DNA of 64,000 bases. Origin: Piscicola geometra (taxonomy: Eukaryota; Annelida; Clitellata; Hirudinida; Piscicolidae). Position 1 is the first letter of the stretch. Every line of letters starts with the position of its first letter. Where the stretch lies: contig OX030960.1 in the NCBI GenBank assembly GCA_943735955.1, positions 5,031,287 to 5,095,286 of the forward strand. The letters are read 5' to 3'. The notes beneath the pieces were generated by a model that made no database searches, was not told the DNA's origin, and worked only from the letters and a program-made list of their open reading frames with translations. A program made the translations under genes and the position numbers. Shown in pieces: positions 17,797 to 28,849 of the stretch.

Positions 17797-18657
17797 AATC
17801 AAATCAATTTCTATAATCAAATCAATTTCTATAATCAAATCAATTTCTATAATCAAATCAATTTCTATAATCAAATCAATTTCTATAATCAAATCAATTT
17901 CTATAATCAAATCAATTTCTATAATCAAATCAATTTCTATAATCAAATCAATTTCTATAATCAAATCAATTTCTATAATCAAATCAATTTCTATAATCAA
18001 ATCAATTTCTATAATCAAATCAATTTCTATAATCAAATCAATTTCTATAATCAAATTAATTTCTATAATCAAATCAATTTCTATAATCAAATCAATTTCT
18101 ATAATCAAATCAATTTCTATAATCAAATCAATTTCTATAATCAAATCAATTTCTATAATCAAATCAATTTCTATAATCAAATCAATTTCTATAATCAAAT
18201 CAATTTCTATAATCAAATCAATTTCTATAATCAAATCAATTTCTATAATCAAATCAATTTCTATAATCAAATCAATTTCTATAATCAAATCAATTTCTAT
18301 AATCAAATCAATTTCTATAATCAAATCAATTTCTATAATCAAATCAATTTCTATAATCAAATCAATTTCTATAATCAAATCAATTTCTATAATCAAATCA
18401 ATTTCTATAATCAAATCAATTTCTATAATCAAATCAATTTCTATAATCAAATCAATTTCTATAATCAAATCAATTTCTATAATCAAATCAATTTCTATAA
18501 TCAAATCAATTTCTATAATCAAATCAATTTCTATAATCAAATCAATTTCTATAATCAAATCAATTTCTATAATCAAATCAATTTCTATATTCAAATCAAT
18601 TTCTATAATCAAATCAATTTCTATAATCAAATCAATTTCTATAATCAAATCAATTTC
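17797..18657. repeat. 18-bp minisatellite, about 47 copies
   Basis: The unit ATAATCAAATCAATTTCT is repeated in perfect tandem for about 860 bp. Only two variant units were seen (a C to T change near 18057 and TATATT in place of TATAAT near 18588). Such homogeneity points to recent expansion or gene conversion. Because 18 is divisible by three, the minus strand stays open as repeated IIEIDL; this is not a protein gene. On the minus strand it continues from a CR1/L2-like LINE end. Confidence 0.95.
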
Positions 18658-18760
18658 AAGAGCGCTGGTAAATGAATTTGTTGAACAGATATGTCTTCAG
18701 ATCCTCACGAAAAGTAAATAATTATATAGAAGTAGTTAAATAAGGAGGTGATGAGTTTCA
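18658..18760 (-). mobile_element. C-terminal end of a CR1/L2-like LINE
   Basis: The minus strand reads REDLKTYLFNKFIYQ, the conserved LKTYLF terminus of CR1/L2-like ORF2, followed by an AGCGCT block and then the minisatellite. Equivalent ends are at 38.85 kb (SLKTYLF) and 43.1 kb (GLKTYLF). Confidence 0.6.
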
Positions 18761-18847
18761 AATATATGGACATCTTTAAAGAAGGGTCATCTAAGTAAGG
18801 TAATAATTGTCTAATACGACAGTTTTCAATAGATAATAGATATAAAA

Positions 18848-19119
18848 AGTCATGTGTAGAAGATTCGTTCTGACAGTCTGTCCTTCATCTGCAGAGCTCA
18901 TTTGCCTTGTGAAGTAAGTAGCCAGTGGGTGCTTGCAAGCTGTGCACTGGTGTTCAAATTGAGGCCCTGGCACTTCTTCATAAACACAGTCATGTATTGA
19001 AGATTCGTTCTAACAGTCTGTCCTTCATCTGCAGAGCTCATCTGCCTTGGGAAGTAGGTAGCCAGTAGGTTCTTGCAAACTGTGCATTAGTGCTCAATTT
19101 GAGGCCTTGGCACTTCTTC
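18848..19119. repeat. Tandem duplication of a 140-bp unit
   Basis: Positions 18848-18987 and 18988-19119 are two copies of one sequence differing at scattered positions (for example GTTCTGACAG versus GTTCTAACAG). No coding potential was recognised. Divergence suggests an older event than the neighbouring minisatellite. Confidence 0.85.
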
Positions 19120-19757
19120 CTTTTAAAATAAGTTTTTATTGTAGTCCGTTAGACAGTTATTGGTTGAAGATTTTAATTCCGAGAGCAAGATAAATTTAAA
19201 ACCAGATAACAAGAAAAGATATAAATTATAATTACTATAATAATTTGAAATTTAAAAAAACTAAATTATTAGAAAAGAAGACAAACTATTTAACAAAATC
19301 ATTAAACGGTTAAAGCGGCTGCCAAGATGGCAGCTGCTAACTAAATCGGTTGGAACATTCATATTGAAAATTACATGAATCATTTATAAATGACCGATTT
19401 TTGAAATAAATAATTAAGTTTGCTTTTGATAAACTTAGATATTTTGAAAGAGCAATCTCAAATAAAATAACTTCATTTTAATACACAAAAAAATGAAATG
19501 CGAGTGGATTTCTAAAACGTTCTACTAGAAAAGCATACATGGCTTCAATTTAACACTAAATTGAATCATGACATGCATGACACGTAAACGTGAACAACAA
19601 ATCAACACAAAATCCTAATGCTTGTAGTTATATATAAAAACATTAAAATCAGTATTTTCATGTTACAATTAATATATAAAAACTGAATATTATTTATTTT
19701 TACCACACTAAATTTGTTGACTAACAAAGACCACAGTTTATCAAAAAATGTATAATT

Positions 19758-21041
19758 GATACACGGCGGAAAATGAAGATAATATGAAAATAGTGTTAGA
19801 GGATGTACTGAAGGTGTTAGAGGAATATGGAATGAAACTGAATGAAGAGAAATCTAAAGTTGTGGAACTGGTTGGTAATACAGGTATGGAAAGATGTCAA
19901 GAATGGGTAATTAGAGGTAGGACCATAAGAAAATGTGATGAGGTAAGGTATTTAGGATTAAAGCTTAAAGGGGGAAAAAAAGGGGGGATTTATCCATTTG
20001 GTGAAATAATGAGAAACGTTGGAAGCCTAACCGGCATGGTAAAATATGGAGCAAAAAGATCGGGAAGTCGTTTTATCATGGGCAGGGAGGCATGGAAAAG
20101 CTTGGTTGTAGGAAAGATAATGTATGGGGTTGCAGCAGTTGGTTGGTCAGCTAAGGAGAGAAAGAAGTTAGAGGTTTTGCAGACTAAGTTTGGGAGATGG
20201 ATATGGGGGGTAGAGACTAGCGTAAGAAATGTCGTAGTACATGGTGAAACAGCCTGGAGTACATTCTGGGAAAGAGAGGCTAAGGTCATGACAGACTTTA
20301 TGATTAGAACATTAGAGGGGAAAGATATAGTAGGAAGAGTAGGTAGAGCATGTGTAGAGGAGATAGGTAAGAAATCTGAATGGTGGAGAGGTGTAGCCAA
20401 CTTAGGAAAAAAATTGGATGTGGAGGTTATGAGCAGAATGGTAGGTGGAGGAAAAGGCGCACGAGCAAGAGTGTTTATGATGGGGGTTTCAGAAAGAGAG
20501 GTCGGAGGGATGGGGGAAAGGAAGCTGGTGAAGAGGATCCAACAAAAGGGAAGGGAGGAATGGGGGAATAAGATACAGGAAAGTGAAAGATTGAGAAGAT
20601 ACCGTGAAAAGAAGTCAGAAAGCAGGAAGTTGGAAAAATATGTAGATGGTTCAGATGGGGCGAAAGTTAGGATGATGTGTAGGGGGGATAGCTTGACGGT
20701 AAGGACTAATGAAATTGTGCGCTGGAAGTATGAGAAGGAGGATAGGAAGTGTGTTTGTGGGAAGGAAGAGAATGAGAGGCACGTTTTGCTGGAGTGTGGG
20801 TTGTATGAAGAGTGGAGAGAAGAATGGCTGACGGTTTGGAGAAGGGAGCGTGGAAAACAGGACCCGATGGAAGGGGTCCTTGGTTACCAGGAAGAGGATC
20901 GGAGGATGGAAGAAGTGGTGCTGAGAAGTGTGGGAGCAATCTGGAGACAGAGGGAGAGGAGAGAAAGGGGGAGATGAAGAAAAAGATTTGAAGTGTCGAG
21001 ACAAAGGCACTATAAATACTACTACTACTACTACTACTACA
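19758..21041 (+). mobile_element. 5'-truncated non-LTR retrotransposon (reverse transcriptase C-terminal half)
   Basis: An open frame from about 19760 to 20977 encodes the part of a non-LTR polymerase after the catalytic aspartates. It begins near AENEDNMKIVLEDVLK, then LNEEKSKV and VRYLGLKL, and ends with a CCHC-type knuckle CVCGKEENERHVLLEC. A stop lies just upstream in frame, so the element is cut 5', as usual for target-primed insertions. The 3' end is a run of about eight TAC/ACT units at 21018-21041. The frame is intact over 397 codons and is strikingly G/A-rich on this strand, unlike its AT-rich surroundings, which suggests a young insertion. Clade is uncertain (I- or Jockey-like). Confidence 0.8.
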
Positions 21042-21351
21042 CCGCAAAATTACGTTATTTGTTCGTAAAACTCAAAAAATTATATTTGTAAATGAAAATA
21101 GGTTCATAAGCCTAATGACTTATTTATAGGGTTCTGTCTTTGAGATGGCATCTAAAAAAGAGCGTAGCCAAATATTCACTAAAATAATAATAGTTGTAAT
21201 TTAACTTTTCAGAAGTTTTTTCTCTGCCATATCTCATTGCTATTAGCACTTCGACGTAGGCTCTAACGTGATTAGACATGTGTCTTTTCATGTGTTTTCT
21301 TGTGGTTTTTGATTTTATGAGATGGTTCCACAATATTTTTTCTAGGTAGAA

Positions 21352-21424
21352 GGCTATGACAGGAATCGAACTCACGACGCTCAGTGTAATGTTCTTACGT
21401 CTCAACAATTACACCATCTGATCG
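21352..21424 (-). mobile_element. tRNA-derived SINE head or tRNA pseudogene
   Basis: The minus strand contains GAGTTCGATTCC, a perfect RNA polymerase III B box, about 40 bases after an A-box-like TGGTGTAATTG. The acceptor and T stems do not pair well, so a working tRNA is unlikely. Confidence 0.5.
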
Positions 21425-21429
21425 TCAAT

Positions 21430-23534
21430 TTAAACTGACAGAACGCAGGTGAGAAGAAAACCCTGCAGTGATGGAACAGATGGTTCTTCCAATCGATCTT
21501 TGCACGCAAAAAAAGGTGCTATCATTTACATATTTTTCAATAGAATTTTTTTCTACCCCCACGTACTTTTTCTCTCAGCGCATAATTGGGTTTATCGCAT
21601 TTTATGTGACATGCGAGACTAATAAGTATAATGTGCCTGATCAAAGCCCTTCTAAGATCTTTAAATCAAACCACAAAAGACGGTTTTTAAAAATATAATC
21701 TATAAGCTTAGTTTTTTATGTAATTATACGCCTATATGAAAAAAATTAATGTTTTGTGGTCATAAAGTTATTTATTGACATTTCTGCAAAATATTGTTTG
21801 GAAAGATAACGCGTTACAAGTAAATATGTAAATCAATCTTCATTTTGTTAATACTTTTTAAATACTTTTACAAGTATTTAATACTGTGATGAACGATTTA
21901 TTTAATTAGCATATGTATAATATAAATAACTATAATGTTGTTAAAATGAGGGCTTTTGATGAAAAGTTTTTGATAAACATAAAAGACCGTAAAAATTTTT
22001 ATTTTGTAACAAATAGTTTTGCAAAATTGAGCTATCTTAAAATCTCATTACCATAAAATAAAAAAATCTTAGATAAATACGAGAGGTCAACAGATCTCTC
22101 CAAAATCAATCAAATAATTGCGAGCTGCCCTTACGAGTGGTTTCAATTCACATTAAAAAATCTCCATGAAAGTCAGTATAATATGTGAAAATATTAAGCA
22201 TTAAATAAAAATTTAATAAGCTTTTATATTATAAAGACTTATTAAATTTTAGGGCTTCTGAACATCTAAAAAGAGATCATTTAGCGTTTCTATGTCATTA
22301 ATTCTAGAAACTATTTAAAAAAGAGTGATTAATCTTTATATGGTAATACATCACACAGAAGAGTCCAAAAAACGCAATAAGTCTATTAAATATATTTAAT
22401 AAAATATTTATCCGAAAAAACTTGAAGTCTAAAGTAATATAGCCTATTTAACTAATGAGCTTCAACGGTGGGAGTTTCTTGGAACGACATTTGATTTAAC
22501 TTTAAAACAGTCATTAAAGTGAGAAAAATTGTAATTTTTTATTTTATGCCAGTGTTTTTATGTAGAATGGATACTTATTTCCGGGGAGTTAAAACGTCGA
22601 TTATAAAAATTAATATTAGAACTTTTTATAATATGGAAAAATGTAAAAGTTTGAATTGCGTAGTTAGTGAAAACAGATACAGGTTTGAACTATGCGGTAG
22701 GTGAAGATTTATTGAATTTTCTAGTTGATGCGGTGAATCCTTTGAAATTTAGTTCCATGCAAATGTTTCTATATAAGTGAAATGCAAATACCGTGAAATA
22801 CTAGATTCTTTTGGACATTCATATTGGTTAGGGTTAGAGTTGACACGATCATTTATATAAAAAAAAGTGCTTTTATTGGCCCTTAGTTCGAAAATTTGTT
22901 GAAAACTAGAATGTCTATAGTGGTAATTACGGCAAACAATATTAATACCTGATATTTAATTTCAATTGTATTACAATTAATTTAGATTCCTTTAAATTCA
23001 ATTACTATTATTACTATTGAAACTCTGAAAAATGACAAGTAAAGAGAAAAATCTTCATAATAAAATTTAGAAGATTTCGCTAGCATAATAGTGAAATCAT
23101 AAAAATTTGACTATTTAGTTAATGGTGATCTAACATAAAACTTGAAATTTGAAAGAAATTAATTGAAAAGCAGCAGTTAAATTTCAAAAATATAAAATTA
23201 AATTCAATTTTTTTAATTAAAATTATTATCGTAAAATAATGATAATTCGGTTATATTAAGAGAACAAGTTTTTTTGAGATGTATTTCTAAATAATCAGTA
23301 ACGATAAAAAAGTATTTTATTCTATTTAATTGTAGAGATAGCTTAGAAAGTGAAAAGCTTTCTAAACATTAAAGCATTACGTCTTTCGACGCATCTGTTT
23401 TCCACTTCTTTTCATTGTAATTTTAAAGGATAAATATAATTTATTATTCAATTAAACTAATTTAAAAATCATATAAATTGAATTAATTTTAACTTGAGCG
23501 ACAAGGGTGAGTTAATCAAAATTTAAAAGTGTTT
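21430..23534. other. Intergenic DNA without recognised features
   Basis: AT-rich, with only short frames that do not resemble known proteins. No repeat structure noted. Confidence 0.35.
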
Positions 23535-23542
23535 TTATTAAT

Positions 23543-23912
23543 CAGAGGCGGCGATCTGCTGCAAATCTTGAGGGGGTCCAATCGAGCATGGACGATCTTA
23601 AGAGGGTTCTGCGGTCAGGACTTTTTTTCCACCTACTTAAAAAAATATGATTTCGTTTTTGTTTTTATACTAATATTAAGTATACAATGAAAAGTTCTAT
23701 TTTAGACAGCTATAACTACAACTACACATACTCACAATGTATTAACTTTAAAAAATTATGTTTTATGTCATGTTTGACGATTATGTTCGCATCAAAACAA
23801 GAGTTTAAAAATGCTTTTATTGAAAAAAGTGGAGAGGGGGTCCACATTAAAGCAGACCCCCTCACTACCAAAATGTCTGGACCCCAGGACCCCCTCAGGA
23901 TCGCCGCCTATA
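23543..23912. mobile_element. 370-bp hAT-like MITE of a second family
   Basis: Ends are CAGAGGCGGCGATC on the left and GATCGCCGCCTATA on the right, inverted except for two terminal bases. An exact 8-bp duplication TTATTAAT flanks it (23535-23542 and 23913-23920). The start CAGAG fits the hAT end consensus CAGNG. Inside are GGGGTCC/GGACCCC words in both orientations. Confidence 0.85.
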
Positions 23913-23920
23913 TTATTAAT

Positions 23921-24131
23921 GCGCTTTACCTGGTTCACACATGTGTGTGGTCCATCTGTTCCACGAAATAATTTACAGATTATCCGTCATTTTGAAGCTG
24001 TAGGTGAAGCTGCAATCCAGTTTTTTAGTCGACACTTGTGGTATTTAAGGGAAATTTTTGTTTGTTTAGCTTATTTTGACCCTGAAGTATCAACGGAGAT
24101 TGAATCAGCCATGCTTACAGCTTTCAAGTGA
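23921..24131 (+). pseudogene. Unrecognised open-frame remnant next to the MITE
   Basis: After the MITE's right duplication, one frame stays open to 24131 and reads FTHVCGPSVPRNNLQIIRHF then EAAIQFFSRHLWYL. It looks protein-like in composition and is less AT-rich than its surroundings, but I cannot place it. It may be a host pseudogene or transposon protein interrupted by the MITE. Confidence 0.3.
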
Positions 24132-24558
24132 CCACAGCAGACCCTTATATTTGTCGTGTTTTCCATCCTACTTTAATTGAAACAGTTTTGTGACTTTGTG
24201 CCAGAACACACGAAGAACCCATTCAAAGCTATAGATGTAGGAGAGATCAGGGCATGATGACGAGCCGGGCGAGATGACGAATGTCTTATATTTTCAGTTT
24301 TTCACAGTTTAGGAGCATGAAACGAACACTACTGGCTCTCCTACCCCCCTTTCGTTAAATAATAGTATGCAAACGCCGAAATCACTAATTTTGTTTTAGT
24401 TGTCAAGCTTTGGCTGTTTTCCGCGGTCACGTTATAACTTTTATGCATGTTTAAATAAACTATCAACAGAATGAAATAAAAAATATTAAAATTTAAAAAC
24501 AGATTTTTTGATTTCATTGGCATTCATGTACATATATATTCAATATCTATATCAGTAT

Positions 24559-24561
<3 letters not shown>

Positions 24562-24595
<34 letters not shown>

Positions 24596-24612
24596 TAGTT
24601 ATATATATATAG

Positions 24613-24657
<45 letters not shown>
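24562..24657. repeat. AT dinucleotide microsatellite
   Basis: Runs of (AT)n interrupted by AGTTATAGTTAT. Confidence 0.9.
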
Positions 24658-24659
<2 letters not shown>

Positions 24660-24661
<2 letters not shown>

Positions 24662-26460
24662 TATTCAGTGAGCGTTCACCTACGTTTTTTTGAATAATTC
24701 AATATAAAGTTGTCATTTATAAAATGATTTGAGTTTGACGAAGAAATTTGGTCCAAAATAAAGTTTATCTATTTGAAAAAATAAAAGATTGTTAAAAATT
24801 GTACGTAAGTTTTATTAACTTCATCTGAAAATAAAAAATAAAAATTTAGAGCTTTTTAACCCATAAATAAAACTCTTACCAAAACATAAAGTATAAAATC
24901 ATTGAAAGTAAACTATCATAAGTATTCTCAAGGTTATTTGTTTTTTGAATATTTAATACAAACGGCGATTGAAAATTTATTCAATTCAGGTGATGTTTGA
25001 AACATTTTTCAATAGTTCGATTTTCCATTAAATGAAACGATTTTTATTATTAAAGGTTCTTTTCATAAAATCTAAAAATACGTAAACTCACTTTCATGAA
25101 TGACTATTCAACTTAAACATACGTAATATTTTGTAAATAAAAAATCTTGCAAAGGTTGAAAGAACTTTAAATGAAGGACACATTTTTTCTTAATGATAAA
25201 TGCTGACATTCGTTTTTCTTCGAGCAAATCCTAACGCTTATTCATTTAAAATTAGTTTTTATTTAGTTTTCATTTTAAAGTTTTTGTTATTGCTGTTTTT
25301 TACATTGACTATTATTAAAATACTAGATTATTTTTGCAAACAATCACTAAAGGACCTATCATATTTGACGTAGATTTCGGTGTTGAGCCTGTAAAATTTG
25401 GATCAGCTTGGCTATGATTCCTACTTATTACAAAAAAATGCAAAGAGCAGTTCTGTTGACAGAAACAAATGCTACTTTCAAGTCTAGATAGGCGGCAATC
25501 AGAGGGTCCATGTCCTAGTGGCTTGTTTGCAAGATAAGGTTTATATCTGACGGTTTAAAATTCTATAGAAAAACATTTAAATGCTTTGAAAATTTAAAAT
25601 TGTTTTCTTTGTTTTAGAGTGTAGAGCTTGAAGTGTTGTTAAATTCTTTATCTTTCGCTCCCACCTGAGCAATATGATCTTGTCATTATCAGGGTCATTC
25701 TATAGCTTTGAAACTGTTTTTATATTTTATTTTTTCCCTAAATTATTCGTGTGTTTGAAAATTTCAAACGTGGTTCATTAGTAATGTTTGCTTTGGGAAA
25801 AACAACTATGATCTTAAACAAAAACATGAAAGCTTGTGAGTCTAATTTATAAATAATTTTATAATATAAAATTTTTATTTTCATTATTTTTGAAAAAAGC
25901 ATACACTATTTAAAAAAACGGAAAATCTGTCATTTATAATTCAGTGTTTTAAAAAGCAAATTTTTGGTTATTAGGAAAGATAAAGCAGTCAATTAGGAAT
26001 GGTGTTCATTGTGATAGATTTTAATTCAGATTAGTTCTAGAGTCAGGGCACCCTTTGACCCCCCTCCCCCCTTCTATCTGCAGCTGAAATATATATTTTT
26101 TTTGAGAAACGCAATTTTCCAGATGATATGAAATTTATAATATCTAAAAGAAGAGCTATTGAAAATAAATGTCTTATAATTGACTTTTCTTAAATAAATT
26201 CATTAAAGTTAAAGGTGTTTTTAAAACCACGTAATAAATCACTTTAGTTTCAACAAACGCTTAAGAGCTCAATTTGAGTTTGAATTTAAATTTAATTTGC
26301 AAAGAAAAAGATTTTTGCTTTTATGTTTTGACTGGCCACACAAAAAGACAAAGCTGGAAAATATATACTTAATGTAAGAGTAATATAAGATATCATTAGA
26401 GTTGTTTTGACCAGTAAAAATAGTTTTGAAAAAGAAAGATTTATTTAAAGAATTTATGAA
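24660..26460. other. Intergenic DNA without recognised features
   Basis: AT-rich, with no gene or clear repeat. A short C-run (CCCCCCTCCCCCC-like) occurs near 26059-26070. Confidence 0.35.
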
Positions 26461-26464
26461 TCAG

Positions 26465-26665
26465 AATAGTTTGTTAAAAAAGTTGGAGGAAGTGGAATTA
26501 GTTGAGCAGGAAAGGAAAGAAATTAATAAGAAAGCAGTCAGGACAGTAATTAGGAAGATGAGGGTCCGTTGGGTTAGATGAAATATCTGTGGAAGCATAG
26601 AAACTGGCGACAAGTTTATGATGAGTCTTTTCAATAGGATTATGAAAAAGGTAAGATTGCCTAAA
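26465..26665 (+). mobile_element. RTE-like LINE fragment upstream of the catalytic core
   Basis: Frames read EEVELVEQERKEINKKAV, then IRKMR, then after a shift EISVEA, and finally TGDKFMMSLFNRIMKKVRLP. This matches the order of RTE-clade polymerases before the catalytic region (K-K-GPD-I--E--K---LFN-I---E--P). Stops and frameshifts show it is dead. Confidence 0.55.
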
Positions 26666-26859
26666 TATATATATATATATGTATGTATATAAATTTTGGT
26701 TTAAAAAATGAGTTGAGCAAGCCTGTAGCATTCAAAAAAAACGTGAACGTTTCTGATAATTGCTAAGTCAAAAAGAATATTTTTTATTTGTATTTCCTGT
26801 TCACAGGGCTTACGTTTTTTTGGAAGTGCTGATTTCTGCTCAAAAAAGTTTAGGCTATT

Positions 26860-26923
26860 ACAGTGTGTCGAGCACACGACCCATGGCTATAAAGCCGTGA
26901 GTCGTTTACCACTCGGTCACCCA
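26860..26923 (-). mobile_element. tRNA-like sequence, probable SINE head or tRNA pseudogene
   Basis: On the minus strand GGGTGACCGAGTGG is a good A-box/D-arm like that of Leu/Ser tRNAs. A weak T-arm GTGTGCTCGACACAC follows about 35 bases later. Intervening arms are imperfect. Confidence 0.4.
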
Positions 26924-26931
26924 ATCACAGA

Positions 26932-28841
26932 TAGATAATTTTACTAGCCACACTCAAAAATAATATATAGAAAAAAATCGAAAGCAGCGCTAGAGAAAAT
27001 GTTAGCCTAAGTGAGCAGCAGATTCTTTGTTTTTTTTAAATCTTGATGGAAAAGTAAAGAGAAGGTCAGAAGGAACTACTAGAAAGTGATTACATGGATG
27101 TGATAAGAAAAATATAAAGGAATAAAGAGAAAGTTGATTCACAAAATTTTAATGCTTGTTGACGCTAAAGCTGTTGGAAAAACACAAATAAATCCCAAAA
27201 ATAGAATTGTTTTGGAATAATGTCTTTCTATACACTTAGAGTCATTTTAGGCTATCTGTAATCTTTGTTTACCCTTTCATAATTAAGATGTATTTTCTTT
27301 CATTACCATTCAGATTTTTATATTTAAAGACTCACTTAGAAACAGACAATGAAGAAAAAAGTAAATAAAACTTTTAAATTTTTAAAGAATACTTTACTTT
27401 AATTAAAATGCTAAATAAGAACTTAATTGATGACGTATACTCATTCTTATTTCCCGCATGTATTATGTTGATCTTCAGTCAGTCTCGGCATTTTTGTATC
27501 ATTTAAACGTTAAAAAATATTTAGATCTTCATAAATATTTCTGTAGAAAAATCTTATTTATAAATATATTTCTTCTCCGGGTTCCATAAATACTTTTTAA
27601 CCAACAAAGCTCTAACATACTTAGTAAAAATACATAATTGAGGCTTTTATTTGATAATAGCTACTTAATTATTGTTGGACTAAATTTTGCTTAGATATAT
27701 ATATTCTTATTATTCTCAGATATCTGCTGTTTGAAGAAAAGAATAATTCAAATTTGCATTCTCACAGTTTAGGATTACATTTATTAAATTTATTTATTTT
27801 TCATTTTCAAAAATTATAGTTTTATAATAACAGTTTATTTATAACCTAAGTTTTCAAATTAATTGAATACGTTTCAGAATATTCATAAAACAACATTAAG
27901 ACACATGCAAAGACAATTTGAATGAAAATAGGATTAAGAATTTAAATATTAGAATATATATATTAGAAAAAAAACTTATAAATATTCAAAAAACAAGCTG
28001 AGAAAATTAAATTAAACCACTTGAATTTTAAAAACTGAACAAATTCAAACCATTACAGAAAATTATTTTTTACTTTTTAGAAACCATTAATTTTTTACGT
28101 CTATACAGAATTTTTTTCTAAATTATTCAAATAAAGCCTCAATTGTTCAGAGAAATTTATTACTTAATCTGAAAAAACTGCTTTTTCTTTCGGCAAAGTG
28201 CATTGTTTTTGTGTTGAGATCATATGCTTAATTTTGCACATTACCTTGTAATTCCGAATTAGAAGTTAGACATACAAATGTTTTGCGTCCATGGCAATGG
28301 GTTTTTTCAGTATATTAAGGATATTATTATTATTTGAAACGAAGATTAAATATTTTGCTCAAAAAATAATATGCAAGAAAAAATTCACAACTAATTCTAA
28401 AAAAGTCTGAGTTGATAAATATTGAAGTTTTTTGCTCATTACTTTTTCTATACATCGCTTTTTTTAAGTTTTAAATACTAATAATAAATAAGTTTTTCTC
28501 AAAATTGATAAATATGTTTTTTTCATTTAAATAAATTTATATTTTTTAAAAACATTGTTCAATATTATTATGATGCAATTGCTTATTTTTAAAATAAAAT
28601 TTAGTTTAATACCTTTTGAAAGACTTCATTAAAACAAAATCAAAAGTTAAGTGGACAGAGAATAATTCGGGTAAATTAGTTTTAATTGTAAAAAAATGAC
28701 ATTTTGTTAAGAAAGCTAAAAAATGTTCTAAATTAAATGATAAAGTTTTTACTTTTTCCTATGACTATATTTGCCAGTTTTTAAAGTTTCAATTATAATA
28801 ATATTAATAATTTAATTTCAATTGAATTATTTATAAATTAG
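26932..28841. other. Intergenic DNA without recognised features
   Basis: AT-rich, with no supported gene. Confidence 0.35.
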
Positions 28842-28849
28842 GTTACGAG

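Noticed and set aside
17713..18648. 311-codon minus-strand frame of repeated IIEIDL
   Set aside because: It is the translation of an 18-bp minisatellite; the length stays open only because 18 is a multiple of three.
20651..21047. Minus-strand Ser/Pro/Leu-rich frames over the LINE
   Set aside because: Shadows of the G/A-rich LINE reading frame on the other strand.
21352..21424. Functional tRNA gene
   Set aside because: The B box is perfect but the acceptor and T stems do not pair, so it is listed as a SINE head or pseudogene.
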